From positions 1,674,001 through 1,738,000 of the forward strand of contig CP064983.1 of NCBI GenBank assembly GCA_016699635.1: a stretch of DNA of 64,000 nucleotides, in the 5' to 3' direction. The notes under the pieces are model-generated. The model was not told the DNA's origin. It worked only from the letters and a program-made list of their open reading frames with translations, and ran no database searches. The DNA comes from Bacteroidota bacterium. Its GTDB lineage: Bacteria > Bacteroidota > Bacteroidia > AKYH767-A > OLB10. Made by a program: the position numbers and the translations under genes. Positions 44,456 through 54,943 of the stretch are shown here, one piece after another (the stretch's first letter is position 1; the number at the start of each line of letters is the position of its first letter).

Positions 44456-47400
44456 ATGCAAAGTAAAGGCGCAATTAAATTTTTAGCCATTCTGGTATCC
44501 ATCATCTGTCTGTTTCAGTTGTCGTTTACCATCGTAACAAATCGTATTGAAAGCAAGGCACATGAGGCAACTAATGGCAACCCCGAAGCATACAAAGCAT
44601 ACATTGACTCTATCAGTCAGTTAACGGCTTATAATCTTGGCTTTAAGAAATACACCTATCAGGAATGTAAGGAACGTGAAATCAACCTGGGTCTTGACCT
44701 AAAAGGTGGTATGAACGTAACGATGGAAGTTAGCGTTACCGATTTGATTCGTAACATACCAACAATCCTAACGATCCAATGTTAGTGAAAGCTTTAGACG
44801 ATGCACATCAGGCACAACGTACAAGCCAGAAAGGTTTAGTACAGTTGTTTGGTGAAGCCTTTGAACGTAACAATCCGGGAGCAAAACTGGCTGCACTTTA
44901 CAGCACCATGGACTTGCAGAACAGAGTAAATTTCAACTCTACCAATGCCGAAGTAATTAAGGTTATACAGTCAGAAGCAGATGCAGCTATCAGCCGCACA
45001 TACAACATTCTTCGTACACGTATTGATAAATTCGGTGTAACACAACCAAACATTCAGCAATTAGGCGGAGGACGTATTTTAATTGAGCTTCCCGAGTAAA
45101 AGAGCCGGATCGTGTGCGTAAACTGTTGCAAGGAACTGCACAATTAGAGTTCTGGGAAACGTATGATAATGCTGAAGTGTTTCCGCAATTAGAAGCAGTA
45201 AATAAAAAACTTGCTGCACTTGAAACACCTGCACCAACAGACTCTACTGCAAAATCAGACACAACAGTTGCAGCTACCGGTGATTCTTTAACTGCTGCTG
45301 CAGATACAGGAGCAATGAAAAAGCCGGCATTACTCAGCAAGTTAGAGAGTGATACTGCTGCTGCAAAAGACACTTCTTCCAGTCTCAGTTTGCAAAATTT
45401 TCTAAAGAAAATCCACTCTTTGCATTGCTGACACCTGCGATCTTTACCAATGCACAAAATCAGAGCGAATATCGCAAAGGCCCTGTAGTAGGTTATGCTG
45501 CTATTAAAGATACAGGTAAGCTGCGTGAAATTTTAGAGCGTCCTGAAATAAAAAATATTCTTCCACGCGATTTGCGTTTGTTATGGACAGCAAAACCACC
45601 AACAAAAGAATCTAAATTTTTAGAGTTAGTAGCTATTAAAGTAAAAAGCCGCGATGGAAAAGCACCAATGGATGGTTCTGTAATTACAGATGCACGTCAG
45701 GACTTTGGTCAGTTTAACAGCTCGCCAGAAATTTCTATGTCAATGAATCCTGAAGGAGCTAAAACATGGAAAAGACTTACAGGAGAAAACGTAGGAAAAA
45801 GTATTGCTATTGTTCTCGATAATTATGTTTATTCTTTCCCTAATGTACAGGGCGAAATTGCAGGAGGCCGTTCATCCATTACAGGTAACTTCGAAATTTC
45901 TGAAGCACAGGATTTGGCTAACATTCTTAAGGCAGGTAAACTTCCTGCTCCTGCACGAATTGTTGAAGAAGCTATTGTTGGTCCTTCATTAGGTGAAGAA
46001 GCAATTCAAAACAGTTGGATGTCGTTTGCAGGTGCATTTGTTGTAATCCTGTTGTTCATGGGATTCTATTATATGCGTGCAGGTTGGGTAGCTAACATCG
46101 CATTGTTTGCCAACATATTCTTTATCATGGGTGTGCTTGCATCTTTAGGTGCTGTACTTACGCTTCCGGGTATTGCAGGTATCGTCCTCACCATAGGTCT
46201 TTCTGTGGATGCCAACATCCTTATTTTCGAGCGTGTGAGAGAAGAGTTAAAAGCAGGCAAGGGAATAAGACTTGCTGTTTCTGATGGGTTCAAGCATGCC
46301 ATGCCTTCTATCCTTGACTCAAACATTACTTTTCTCATTCTCGGTATCGTACTTTATATTTTCGGTTCCGGTCCGGTACAGGGTTTTGCAACTACATTGG
46401 TAATTGGAGTACTCACATCACTGTTTTCTGCTGTATTGCTTTCAAGACTCATTTTTGAAGGTATGTTGGATAAGAACAAACCAATTTCTTTCGGTAATGA
46501 ATTCTCCAATAACATTTACAAAAACATTCACTTCAACTTTGTTGACAACAGAAAGAAGTATTACATCCTGTCTTCAATTGTAATTATTGCAGGTATTGTT
46601 TCTTTCGCAATAAAAGGGTTGAATTACGGTGTTGACTTTGAAGGTGGACGCACCTACACCATTCAGATGGATAAGAGTATCTCTACCGAAGATATTCGTA
46701 TGGCATTGGAGCCTCAGTTGGTTGAAGCACCCGAAGTAAAATCAGTAGGTACAACAGATCGTTTCAAAATTACTACTGCCTATCTTATTCACGACACGGC
46801 AAGTAATGTAGAAAATGTTATCGTTGATAAACTTTATAAAGGACTGACACCACTTTATGGTTCTGCTCCTGATTTTGAGACTTTCAAAACAAAGAATATC
46901 ATTTCATCGCAAAAAGTAGGACCTACTATTGCAGATGATATTAAACAAAGCGCAGTGTGGGCTGTATTGATTTCATGTGCGCTGATGTTCGTTTACATCT
47001 TTATCCGATTCAAAAAATGGCAGTATGGACTTGGTGCCGTAGTTGCCTTATTCCATGACGTATTAATTGTATTGTCATTCTTTACATTACTGTCAGGAGT
47101 TATTCCCGTAGCACTTGAAATAGATCAGCACTTTATTGCAGCTATCTTAACAGTTATGGGCTATACCATGACAGAATCGGTTGTAGTGTTCGACCGTATT
47201 CGTGAATATCTAGGACATCATCATACTGCCGATGATAAACATGTGATTAACGAAGCATTAAATGCCACATTAAGCCGAACCATCAACACTACATTAACTG
47301 TATTCTTCGTGTTGATTGTAATCTTTATTTTCGGTGGCGAGGTAATTCGTGGTTTCATTTTTGCACTCCTCATAGGACGTATCATCGGAACGTACTCTTC

Positions 47401-47470
47401 GCTCTGTATTTCAACACCAATAGTAATTGACCTTGGTGGAAATGCACATGAAGGTGTAGCGAAGAAATAA
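44456..47470 (+). CDS. secDF: Protein translocase subunit SecDF, fused (three frameshifts)
   Basis: Fused SecD-SecF, about 1005 residues, the proton-driven accessory of Sec export in the inner membrane. SecD part: first helix (FLAILVSIICLFQLSFTI), GLDLKGGMNVTMEVS, the P1 domain with ILRTRIDKFGVTQPNIQ, and the membrane core GPSLGEEAIQNSWMSFAGAF with GIVLTIGLSVDANILIFERVREEL. SecF part: GLNYGVDFEGGRTYTIQM and FHDVLIVLSFFTLL ... GYTMTESVVVFDRIREYL. Single-base losses near 44755, at 45094 (restoring ELPGVKEPDRVRKLL) and in the A run 45394-45397 (restoring KFSKENPLFALLTPA) break it into four frames. An essential-type gene with three lesions points to sequence error. The start is the ATG at 44456. 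Confidence 0.93.
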
Positions 47471-47492
47471 TTTCTTAAAATATTTTATTTGG

Positions 47493-47523
47493 AAAAGGCT
47501 GTCTCAAAAAGGCAGCCTTTTTT
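47493..47523 (+). terminator. Intrinsic terminator after secDF
   Basis: AAAGGCTG and CAGCCTTT pair around a loop of about eleven bases and are followed by a T run, 22 bases after the secDF stop. The next 240 bases are AT-rich and hold no gene that I can support. Confidence 0.82.
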
Positions 47524-47763
47524 GTGTTTTTAAATTTCAATGACCTTTAAAAACTAAATTTTATTATTGGAAAATTGAGAATTAACTAAGCCGTTCATTT
47601 TCTTGTTGTACTTGTAATTCCTCCTGAAAAAATTTGGTTTATTACATCTGGCATTTTAAGATATGGCGACAACTTTGTACAAAAACTGAATTGTATTTCA
47701 AAAGTAAAATCTTATGAATAAGCTTTAATAAAACATATTGCACACATGCTGTCATGTTATTTA

Positions 47764-48389
47764 TTATTTTAAATTGTCTGCAAAAAAATTGTCGGTGTTT
47801 ACATAAATAATTTTTACTCTTTTATCTGTAGCAAGTTTTACATTGTCCTGAACAAATCCTATTAATCGTTTGCTTTGTCTGCCCATGAATTTACTCCAAT
47901 AAATAATAACAATATAGTAATATCATTTGTGGTTGATTTTTCTGTATTTGACAGGGGTTTTAAAAATTTCAATTGTGTTTTTAACGAAATAATAGTGTCT
48001 AATGGTGCCTGTTGTTTTGGAGGAAATGTTTTAATAATTCCATTTTTATTCCATTTTAGATTTGGAAATCCACCTGCATAACAGTTTATTTGAAATGATT
48101 GAAGTTGTCCGGTCTTGTTGTAGTAAAGTGCCTGAAGAGGTGGGTAATGGTTTTTGATTTGTTGTTTGAAAAGCTTCGTGTCAAATGACTTTAGAAAAGT
48201 AAAATATGCAGTATCTAATTCGTAATTTTCTGTTGAATTAATATTGTACTTTTTTGCATAATGTAGAATTGTTTTTTCGTCAACTTGTTTGAGTTTATTC
48301 GTTCCAATTATTGATGAACAACTTGTCAACAAGAAAGCCATAATAAAAGCAAAGGTTGACAGATTTGATAGTTGCTTATGTTTTTTCAT
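47764..48389 (-). CDS. Predicted lipoprotein of unknown function (one frameshift)
   Basis: Lipoprotein of about 208 residues when corrected. The leader is FAFIMAFLLTSC with the lipobox cysteine at residue 24, then SSIIGTN. There is no charged surface-export motif after the cysteine. The body is mixed: LDTAYFTFLKSFDTKLFKQQIKNHYPPLQALY and CYAGGFPNLKWNKNG. Near 47905 the frame shifts by one lost base; the continuation reads VIIYWSKFMGRQSKRLIGFVQ and ends TDNFFADNLK at 47764. The end resembles the C-terminal strand-helix pattern of a thioredoxin-like fold, but I do not name a family. Without correction the gene ends at 47862. Confidence 0.65.
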
Positions 48390-48431
48390 TAGTATGTTCT
48401 ATCGTTGTTTAAGTCATCTAAAAATTGTCAA

Positions 48432-49661
48432 TTACTTCCCTGTTTCTGCATATTGCTTTTTTACTAAATGTGCTGCAATAAAATAGGAAGCAAGAGCACC
48501 GATACAAAAAACTACTAAAAACACACTTACAAAATCGGTTACCTGCATTTGAACCGGATAGGCTTCTACAACAAAAGAATCGGCATTGCCTAATTTGATA
48601 AGATGAAAATGTTGTTGCAGAAAACAAATGATGCCACCTGCCAACAAGCCACCAACAACACCTACAAAAGTGATTAAAAGTCCCTCCATAAAAAATATTT
48701 TTTTAACCATTGTAAAACCGGCACCCAAGTTTTTAAGAATGATAATGTCTTTCTTTTTCTCTATAACAAGCATAGTTAGTGTGCCCAGAATATTAAAGAT
48801 GCCAATTACCATGATGAAAGACAGAATGAGAAACACAGCCCATTTCTCAGAACTAAGAATTTTATAAAGAAACTCATGTTGTTGTGCACGGTTTTTAACA
48901 GTAAAGTCATGACCGGAAATTTCTTTTAATTTTTGAATCACAGTAGTTTCATCAGCACCGGGTTTCAGCATAATTTCCATTGCCGATGCTTTTCCTTCGG
49001 CCGCAATAAATTCCTGAACAAAGGACATGGGTGCCAGAATATATTTAGAGTCAAAATCCTGCTGAATGGCAAATATTCCACCAATTGAAATGTTCATTTG
49101 TCGCAATGCATTTTCAAAATCACCGGGAGAAGTAATGTTTTTATCAGGAAGATAAAGCATTAGAGGCTCGTTCCCTGTATCTGCATTTACCGACAGTGCA
49201 TAAGCAACTCCACTACCAACAATGGCAAAGTTTCGTTCACCATTTTCCAGAATCGGTAAACCGATAACCACAGCTTTGTTCAACCCTGTTTTTTTCATCA
49301 GTTCGTTGTCAAGGCCTTTCAACGTAACTATATCCTGTTTTTCACCATAGCGGGCAAGGCAGTTTTCTTCTAATGTAAATGCTGCATATTTTATTCCGTC
49401 AATAGCACGGATTTTTTCCAGATTAAGAGCATCACTGTTAAAAGTTTTTCCTTTTATGACTGTAATTTTAATGTCAGGGTCGAAGGTGTCGTAAAGTGAA
49501 ATTACCAGATTTCCAAAGCCGTTAAAAACACTCAGCACTACAATCAATGCCATAGTGCCTGTAAACACACCGGCAATAGACACAAGGCTGACTAAGTTGA
49601 CAATGTTATGCGACTTTTTGCCGATGAGATAACGAGATGCTATTTTGATAATCAAATTCAT
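48432..49661 (-). CDS. FtsX-like ABC transporter permease (LolC/E type)
   Basis: Inner-membrane permease of 409 residues. Its layout is that of LolC/LolE: an N-terminal helix (HNIVNLVSLVSIAGVFTGTMALIVVLSVFNGF), a large periplasmic MacB-like domain (residues 50-265), then three helices (WAVFLILSFIMVIGIFNILGTLTMLV, MEGLLITFVGVVGGLLAGGIICF and VFLVVFCIGALASYF). It probably works with an unlinked LolD-type ATPase in lipoprotein release to the outer membrane. It is followed in the same strand by the unknown lipoprotein, 42 bases away. Confidence 0.88.
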   Translation of the reverse strand: MNLIIKIASRYLIGKKSHNIVNLVSLVSIAGVFTGTMALIVVLSVFNGFGNLVISLYDTFDPDIKITVIKGKTFNSDALNLEKIRAIDGIKYAAFTLEENCLARYGEKQDIVTLKGLDNELMKKTGLNKAVVIGLPILENGERNFAIVGSGVAYALSVNADTGNEPLMLYLPDKNITSPGDFENALRQMNISIGGIFAIQQDFDSKYILAPMSFVQEFIAAEGKASAMEIMLKPGADETTVIQKLKEISGHDFTVKNRAQQHEFLYKILSSEKWAVFLILSFIMVIGIFNILGTLTMLVIEKKKDIIILKNLGAGFTMVKKIFFMEGLLITFVGVVGGLLAGGIICFLQQHFHLIKLGNADSFVVEAYPVQMQVTDFVSVFLVVFCIGALASYFIAAHLVKKQYAETGK

Positions 49662-49804
49662 GCCTGCGGGCTAAAGTCAGCAAGAATAATCACTTTTACA
49701 ACAACGACTTAAAAAATGCCCCTACTTTTTTACAACCTTAGCTTTCTGTTAATAGGCAATAATAGAGCTAAATAGTATCTTCGCTGCCTCAAATTTGTAA
49801 TGTG

Positions 49805-50932
49805 ATGAAAAAACTCCACATGGTTGACCTGATCAGTCAATATCAAAAAATAAAACCGGAAGTAGATAAAGCTATTTCAGACACTGTAACATCATCAGCC
49901 TATATAAACGGCCCGGAGGTTAAGGCATTTCAGGCAGAGTTAGAAAAATATTTAAATGTTGGTCATGTAATAAATTGTGCAAACGGTACGGATGCATTGC
50001 AGATAGCCATGATGGCTCTTAATCTTCAACCGGGTGATGAAGTTATTACTGCAAGTTTTACTTATGTAGCTACTGCAGAGGTTATTGCACTTTTAAAATT
50101 AAAACCTGTTTTAGTAGAGGTTATTCCCGGAACATTTTCCATAGATCCTGTTGCCATTGAAAAGGCCATCACACCAAAGACAAAAGCAATAGTTCCGGTA
50201 CATTTATTTGGTCAATGTGCCGATATGGAACCCATTATGAAAATTGCTGCTAAACATAATCTTTATGTTATTGAAGATGTGGCACAAGCCATTGGTGCAG
50301 ACTACACTTTTTCTGATGGCAGAAAACAAAAAGCAGGAACTATCGGAACCATTGGTTGTACTTCGTTTTTTCCGAGTAAGAATTTAGGATGCATGGGCGA
50401 TGGCGGTGCTATATTTACCAACGATGCAGAGCTTGCCAAAAAAATAAGAATGATTGCCAATCATGGTCAGTCTGTTCAGTATGTGCATGACGAAATTGGT
50501 GTTAACTCAAGACTTGACAGTATTCAGGCCGCTATTTTGAGAGTAAAATTAAAACATCTTGACAGTTATGCTGCAGCGCGACAAAAAGCAGCGGCATATT
50601 ATGACAATGCTTTTAGAGGTAGCACAAAAATTAAAACACCGGAAAGAAGCAAAAACTCTACTCACGTTTTTCATCAATACACTTTAGTTCTTGATGGTGT
50701 TAATCGTGATGAGTTGCGTCACTATTTAGCCGAGAAGGAAATTCCTGCTATGATTTATTATCCTATTCCGCTTCACATGCAAAAGGCTTATAAAGATGAT
50801 CGCTATAAGGAAGGAAATTTTCCGGTAACAGAAAAACTTTGTGCCAATGTGCTGTCATTACCCATGCATACAGAGTTGGATGAGGAGCAGTTGGAATATA
50901 TTACCCGTGCAGTACTTGAATTTTGTAAATAG
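49805..50932 (+). CDS. DegT/DnrJ/EryC1/StrS family aminotransferase
   Basis: PLP-dependent sugar aminotransferase of about 375 residues. It makes amino sugars from keto-sugar nucleotides. Marks: CANGTDALQIAMMAL, the segment GDEVITASFTYVATAEVI, the PLP aspartate in VIEDVAQAIGADY, and the Schiff-base lysine in SFFPSKNLGCMGDGGA. The N-terminal start MKKLHMVDLISQYQ at ATG 49805 is preferred over GTG 49802. It precedes ugd by 30 bases, so it belongs to a sugar-nucleotide set (surface glycan or LPS). The exact sugar is not clear. Confidence 0.9.
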   Translation: MKKLHMVDLISQYQKIKPEVDKAISDTVTSSAYINGPEVKAFQAELEKYLNVGHVINCANGTDALQIAMMALNLQPGDEVITASFTYVATAEVIALLKLKPVLVEVIPGTFSIDPVAIEKAITPKTKAIVPVHLFGQCADMEPIMKIAAKHNLYVIEDVAQAIGADYTFSDGRKQKAGTIGTIGCTSFFPSKNLGCMGDGGAIFTNDAELAKKIRMIANHGQSVQYVHDEIGVNSRLDSIQAAILRVKLKHLDSYAAARQKAAAYYDNAFRGSTKIKTPERSKNSTHVFHQYTLVLDGVNRDELRHYLAEKEIPAMIYYPIPLHMQKAYKDDRYKEGNFPVTEKLCANVLSLPMHTELDEEQLEYITRAVLEFCK

Positions 50933-50962
50933 AAAATAATTTTATCCGTATAGTATTTTAAT

Positions 50963-52276
50963 ATGAACATTGGAGTTGTAGGTACAGGTTATGTAGGTTT
51001 GGTTACCGGAACCTGTTTTGCCGAAATGGGCAATCATGTAGTTTGTGTGGACATAGATCAGGCAAAAGTTGATAGCATGAAACAAGGAAAAATTCCTATC
51101 TATGAGCCTCATCTTGATGTGTTGTTCGAGAGGAATATCAGACAAAATCGTTTGTCGTTTACCACGCAGCTTACAGATGCAGTTAAACATTCATCAATTA
51201 TATTTCTTGCATTACCCACGCCTCCCGGTGAAGATGGCTCTGCAGATTTATCTTATGTACTGGGTGTTGCCGACCAATTAGGAAAAATGCTAGATGGTTA
51301 TAAAATCATCATCAATAAGAGTACAGTGCCTGTTGGTACAGCAGAAGCAGTGAGAGATGCTATTGCTAAAAACTACAAAGGCGAATTTGATGTCATCTCT
51401 AATCCTGAATTTTTACGCGAAGGTTTTGCAGTAGATGATTTTATGAAACCCGATCGTGTTGTTATTGGAACACGTTCAGAGAAAGCAAAAAAAATTATGG
51501 GAGAACTGTATGCACCTTTTCTTCGTCAAGGCAATCCAATATATTTTATGGACGAGCGCAGTGCAGAGTTAACTAAGTATGCAGCAAACTCATTTCTGGC
51601 AACAAAAATTACTTTCATGAATGAGGTTGCCAATCTCTGCGAAAAAGTGGGTGCTAATGTTGATGCAGTGCGCATTGGCATAGGCTCTGATGACAGAATC
51701 GGTAAGCGGTTTTTATTTGCCGGTATTGGTTATGGTGGAAGCTGTTTCCCAAAAGATGTGCAGGCATTAGAACACACATCCGGCAAGTATGGATATGATT
51801 TTAGTATTCTGCAATCGGTGATGAGCGTAAACAACAAGCAAAAAATGTTGCTTGCAGAAAAAGCATTGGAATATTATGGTGGTAATGTAAAAGGAAAACG
51901 ATTTGCATTGTGGGGACTTGCATTTAAACCCGATACCGATGATATTCGCGAAGCACCATCACTTTATATTATTGACATGCTTACAAAAGCAGGTGCAACC
52001 ATTAGAGCATTTGATCCTGAGGCAATGAATAATGTGAAAAAACTGATAGGTGATAAAATTGAGTTTGCTAACGATGAGTATCATGCATTAGAAGGTGCTG
52101 ATGCTTTGTTGATAGCCACAGAATGGAGTGCCTTCAGAACACCTGATTTTGACAAAATGCATTCAGCTTTGAAAAGCAAAGTAATTTTTGACGGACGTAA
52201 TTTATACGAACCACAAAAAATGCAGGAAGCGGGATATTATTATAACAGCATTGGCCGCCAAACGGTAAAACCATGA
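50963..52276 (+). CDS. ugd: UDP-glucose 6-dehydrogenase (UDP-glucose/GDP-mannose dehydrogenase family)
   Basis: Oxidises UDP-glucose to UDP-glucuronate with two NAD molecules. The dinucleotide loop is GVVGTGYVGLVTGTCFAEMG, and the catalytic cysteine is in GYGGSCFPKDVQAL. Central segments KSTVPVGTAEAV, NPEFLREGFAVDDFMKPDRVVIG and the C-terminal GLAFKPDTDDIREAP are typical. The 437-residue length fits. UDP rather than GDP is supported by the uxs gene that overlaps it (ATGA) and uses UDP-glucuronate. Confidence 0.93.
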   Translation: MNIGVVGTGYVGLVTGTCFAEMGNHVVCVDIDQAKVDSMKQGKIPIYEPHLDVLFERNIRQNRLSFTTQLTDAVKHSSIIFLALPTPPGEDGSADLSYVLGVADQLGKMLDGYKIIINKSTVPVGTAEAVRDAIAKNYKGEFDVISNPEFLREGFAVDDFMKPDRVVIGTRSEKAKKIMGELYAPFLRQGNPIYFMDERSAELTKYAANSFLATKITFMNEVANLCEKVGANVDAVRIGIGSDDRIGKRFLFAGIGYGGSCFPKDVQALEHTSGKYGYDFSILQSVMSVNNKQKMLLAEKALEYYGGNVKGKRFALWGLAFKPDTDDIREAPSLYIIDMLTKAGATIRAFDPEAMNNVKKLIGDKIEFANDEYHALEGADALLIATEWSAFRTPDFDKMHSALKSKVIFDGRNLYEPQKMQEAGYYYNSIGRQTVKP

Positions 52277-53241
52277 CAAAAGAATTTTAATTACCGGTGC
52301 AGCCTGGTTTTTAGGATCACACCTGTGTGATCGTTTTATTCAGGAAGGTTATCAGGTTGTTGGTATGGACAACCTAATTACAGGCGATTTAAATAATATA
52401 GCACATCTCTTTAAGCTGCGTGAGTTCGATTTTTATCATCACGATGTTTCTAAGTTTGTGCACGTGCCCGGTAAGATTGATTACATATTGCATTTTGCAT
52501 CACCTGCATCACCTATAGATTATCTTAAAATTCCAATTCAAACACTAAAGGTAGGTTCATTAGGTACACATAACTTACTTGGGTTTGCATTAGCAAAGAA
52601 AGCACGCATATTAGTGGCAAGCACTTCTGAAGTTTATGGAGACCCATTGGTTCATCCGCAAAACGAAGACTATTGGGGTAATGTAAATCCAATTGGCCCG
52701 CGTGGTGTGTATGATGAAGCAAAGCGTTTTCAGGAAGCCATTACGATGGCCTATCACACCTATCATAAATTAGAAACACGTATTGTACGAATTTTTAATA
52801 CCTATACCCACGCATGAGACTTAATGATGGTCAAGATTGCCTGCATTTGTTGGTCAGGCTTTGCGTGGCGAAGACCTTACCGTTTTTGGTGATGGCAGTC
52901 AGTCGCGTTCATTTTGTTATGTGGACGATTTGGTAGAAGGTATTTTTCGTTTGCTTCACTGCGACTATGCCCAACCCGTTAACATAGGAAATCCGGTAGA
53001 GATAACTATCAAACAATTTGCCGAAGAAATTATTAAGCTTACAGGCACAACACAAAAAATTATTTACAAGCCACTGCCGCAAGACGATCCTAAGCAACGT
53101 CAGCCCGACATAACACGTGCACGGGAAATATTGGGATGGGAACCAAAAGTTTCGCGCGAAGATGGATTAAAGATTACTTACGAATATTTTAAGTCACTAC
53201 CACCGGAAGAGTTGAAACGCTCTGCACATAGGTTTGCTTGA
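52273..53241 (+). CDS. uxs: UDP-glucuronate decarboxylase (UXS-type, NAD-dependent epimerase family; three frameshifts)
   Basis: Extended SDR enzyme, about 323 residues corrected, that converts UDP-glucuronate to UDP-xylose. Marks: dinucleotide loop GA-A-x-FLGSHL, FDFYHHDVSKF, HFASPASPIDYLKIP, STSEVYGDP and the catalytic YDEAKR, then FVGQALRGEDLTVFGDGSQSRSFCYVDDLV. Frame breaks lie at the A run 52278-52281 (TKRILITG restored), near 52806 (NTYGPRM expected) and near 52833 (NDGRVLPAFV expected). In addition the expected third glycine of GxxGxxG is read as Trp (TGG for GGG), probably an error too. The start ATG at 52273 overlaps the ugd stop. Confidence 0.9.
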
Positions 53242-53360
53242 TTTGTAATTTTTCTTTTATTCCAACTAGTATGAGACATTTTCTTCTTCAAAGATTATAA
53301 TGATAAACAAATAGAAGAAAAAATTTATCATTTATAACCAATCGAATTATGTATTTTATT

Positions 53361-53640
53361 TCAATAACTCACTTTCTTTTTGCCTTCTAACACAAAACCT
53401 AGTGTAAAATCATTTTGGAATTGAAGCCTTGTACTATAAAGAGGGTCGTACAGGACATGTGTTGCAATACGAAATTGAATGTATTTTAAAAACTTAAAGA
53501 TAACAGCATTGGCAAAATCAAGATTAATTTGATTCTTGTTAATACCATTAGCACCTCCTGTGGTTACTCACTGTACATAGCTTGTTGAAAAAGTCAAACA
53601 TAAGGTGGTTAATAGTATAAAAAATATTTTTCTTAGATGA
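53361..53640 (-). pseudogene. Degraded outer-membrane protein remnant (leader plus C-terminal barrel end)
   Basis: On the minus strand, upstream of a stop at 53361, about 70 codons read like the end of an outer-membrane barrel protein (LDFANAVIFKFLKYIQFRIATH, then LYDPLYSTRLQFQNDFTLGF), a DUF3078-like pattern. The same frame upstream, after an in-frame TGA near 53577, reads like a signal peptide (LRKIFFILLTTLCLTFSTS). The middle of such a protein is missing and there is no good ATG. It is probably a decayed gene that lost its centre. One sequencing error could account for the stop but not for the missing domain. Confidence 0.45.
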
Positions 53641-53675
53641 TGTAGTTGTGTTGTTATTGATGTAGTGTTTAATCC

Positions 53676-53979
53676 TAAGTAGGCGCGAGCGTCATTTCCG
53701 CTCGTGCCTTTTATCTTTGCGGCCTCCGGCCGTCCGATAGCTATCGGACTTCATAGTTCAGCCAGTTTTAAATCTGTAAATTGATTAGCACTGCTATGCA
53801 CATAAAAATGTGGCTCTTGTAAAAACATCAATCCAACCAACTGTGTTTAATAAAACAAAGTATAACCCGTTAGGAAATATTTTGTATTTTTTGCTCATAC
53901 ACCGGTAAAGTAAGGCTTATAGTTTGCAAGATGCAAACAAAATGAATGGCACGAACGGAAATGACGCTCGCACCTACTA
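53676..53979. mobile_element. MITE-like dispersed element with inverted ends
   Basis: About 304 bases bounded by inverted ends: left 53676-53708 (TAAGTAGGCGCGAGCGTC...CTCGTGCC) and right 53948-53979 (GGCACGAACGGAAATGACGC...CTACTA), which pair over some 29 of 32 positions. The left half (53674-53798) has a partial second copy at 43913-44035, including the perfect palindrome GTCCGATAGCTATCGGAC (53732-53749). No coding frame is present inside. It ends four bases before the mlaD stop codon. The long palindromic ends suggest a REP-like or non-autonomous transposable element; no transposase is in the window. Confidence 0.7.
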
Positions 53980-53983
53980 TGGA

Positions 53984-54943
53984 TTATTTCCTCTTTTCTT
54001 TTTGCCTGAAATATTTTCGAAACAAAAAATTCTTTTGTAAGGCTTTTAAATCTTCTTCAAGAAGAAAGGAACTTTTCTTTAACTGATTTAATGTTTCATT
54101 AAAATCATTTTTCATGATAGTGTCAGTAAGCAAAGCCTGTACAGTACCTTGTCCATTGACAAGTAGGCCGGAAAACTGATTGATGTTATTTGTTGCCTCA
54201 TTTAAAGAATCGGAAAATTGTTGTAGGTTAGTAAGCAAGATTGCTAATTGATTTTCTGAAATACTGTCAGCAATAAGTTTACCCAATACACCTTTGCCAT
54301 TTTGAACATCCTTGGTAATATTATTAATATCTTTTGTAAAGTTATCAATGTTATTTGTAGCCGAATTTATTGACTGAATAGATTGTCTTAAATTTTCAAC
54401 TACAGCAGAATCGGAGATAAGTGTAATAAGATTGTTATTCTTATTAAAACGCTGTACTAAGCCTTTAAGATCAGATGTAATCGCAGCCAGATTATCGTTA
54501 GTTTTATTTAGAGTTCTTATCATCTCATCCGATTCGACAGGACGCAGTGACAATAATACATCACCTTTTTCAATTGGAGAAGATGGAGCAGGCAGCGAGT
54601 TTATATTAACAAGTTTATTCCCCATCAACCCATCTGTTCCAATACTGGCAATGGCATTTTTCTTAATATAAGGAGCCATCTTTTTTTCAATTATCATTTT
54701 TACTGTAATGGCTGAATCACTTTCAAAAATGATTTTCTGAACAGTACCAATATCAATACCACCATAACGTACATTATGTCCGGGCATTAGTCCATTTACG
54801 TTATGAAATACTGCACTTATCTCAATTGTTTTACTGAAAACACTGCGTTTGCTTCCAATCATATAGAGGGTAATTACCAACACTATTAGTCCCGACATTA
54901 CGAAGAACCCTAATTTGATATTGTTTGATTTAGTATTACTCAT
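53984..54943 (-). CDS. mlaD: MlaD family protein (MCE domain, lipid transport)
   Basis: Periplasmic, membrane-anchored MCE protein of 319 residues in the Mla phospholipid-transport system. An N-terminal helix (KLGFFVMSGLIVLVITLYMIG) is followed by the MCE domain (about residues 35-115) with VNGLMPGHNVRYGGIDIGTVQKI and ASIGTDGLMGNKLVNI. The C-terminal 200 residues are helical with repeated N-x-x-T and L-x-x-L spacing (INSATNNIDNFTKDINNITKDVQNGKGVLGKL), like the needle-forming region of longer MCE proteins. It is the last gene of mlaE-mlaF-mlaD (ATP-binding gene overlap of four bases). No MlaB or MlaC gene is adjacent, as is usual in this phylum. Confidence 0.9.
   Translation of the reverse strand: MSNTKSNNIKLGFFVMSGLIVLVITLYMIGSKRSVFSKTIEISAVFHNVNGLMPGHNVRYGGIDIGTVQKIIFESDSAITVKMIIEKKMAPYIKKNAIASIGTDGLMGNKLVNINSLPAPSSPIEKGDVLLSLRPVESDEMIRTLNKTNDNLAAITSDLKGLVQRFNKNNNLITLISDSAVVENLRQSIQSINSATNNIDNFTKDINNITKDVQNGKGVLGKLIADSISENQLAILLTNLQQFSDSLNEATNNINQFSGLLVNGQGTVQALLTDTIMKNDFNETLNQLKKSSFLLEEDLKALQKNFLFRKYFRQKEKRK

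Noticed and set aside
44399..47470. Programmed frameshifting or split sec genes
   Set aside because: Breaks lie at unrelated positions without slippery-sequence structure. Similar breaks affect many unrelated genes in the window, so sequence error is simpler.
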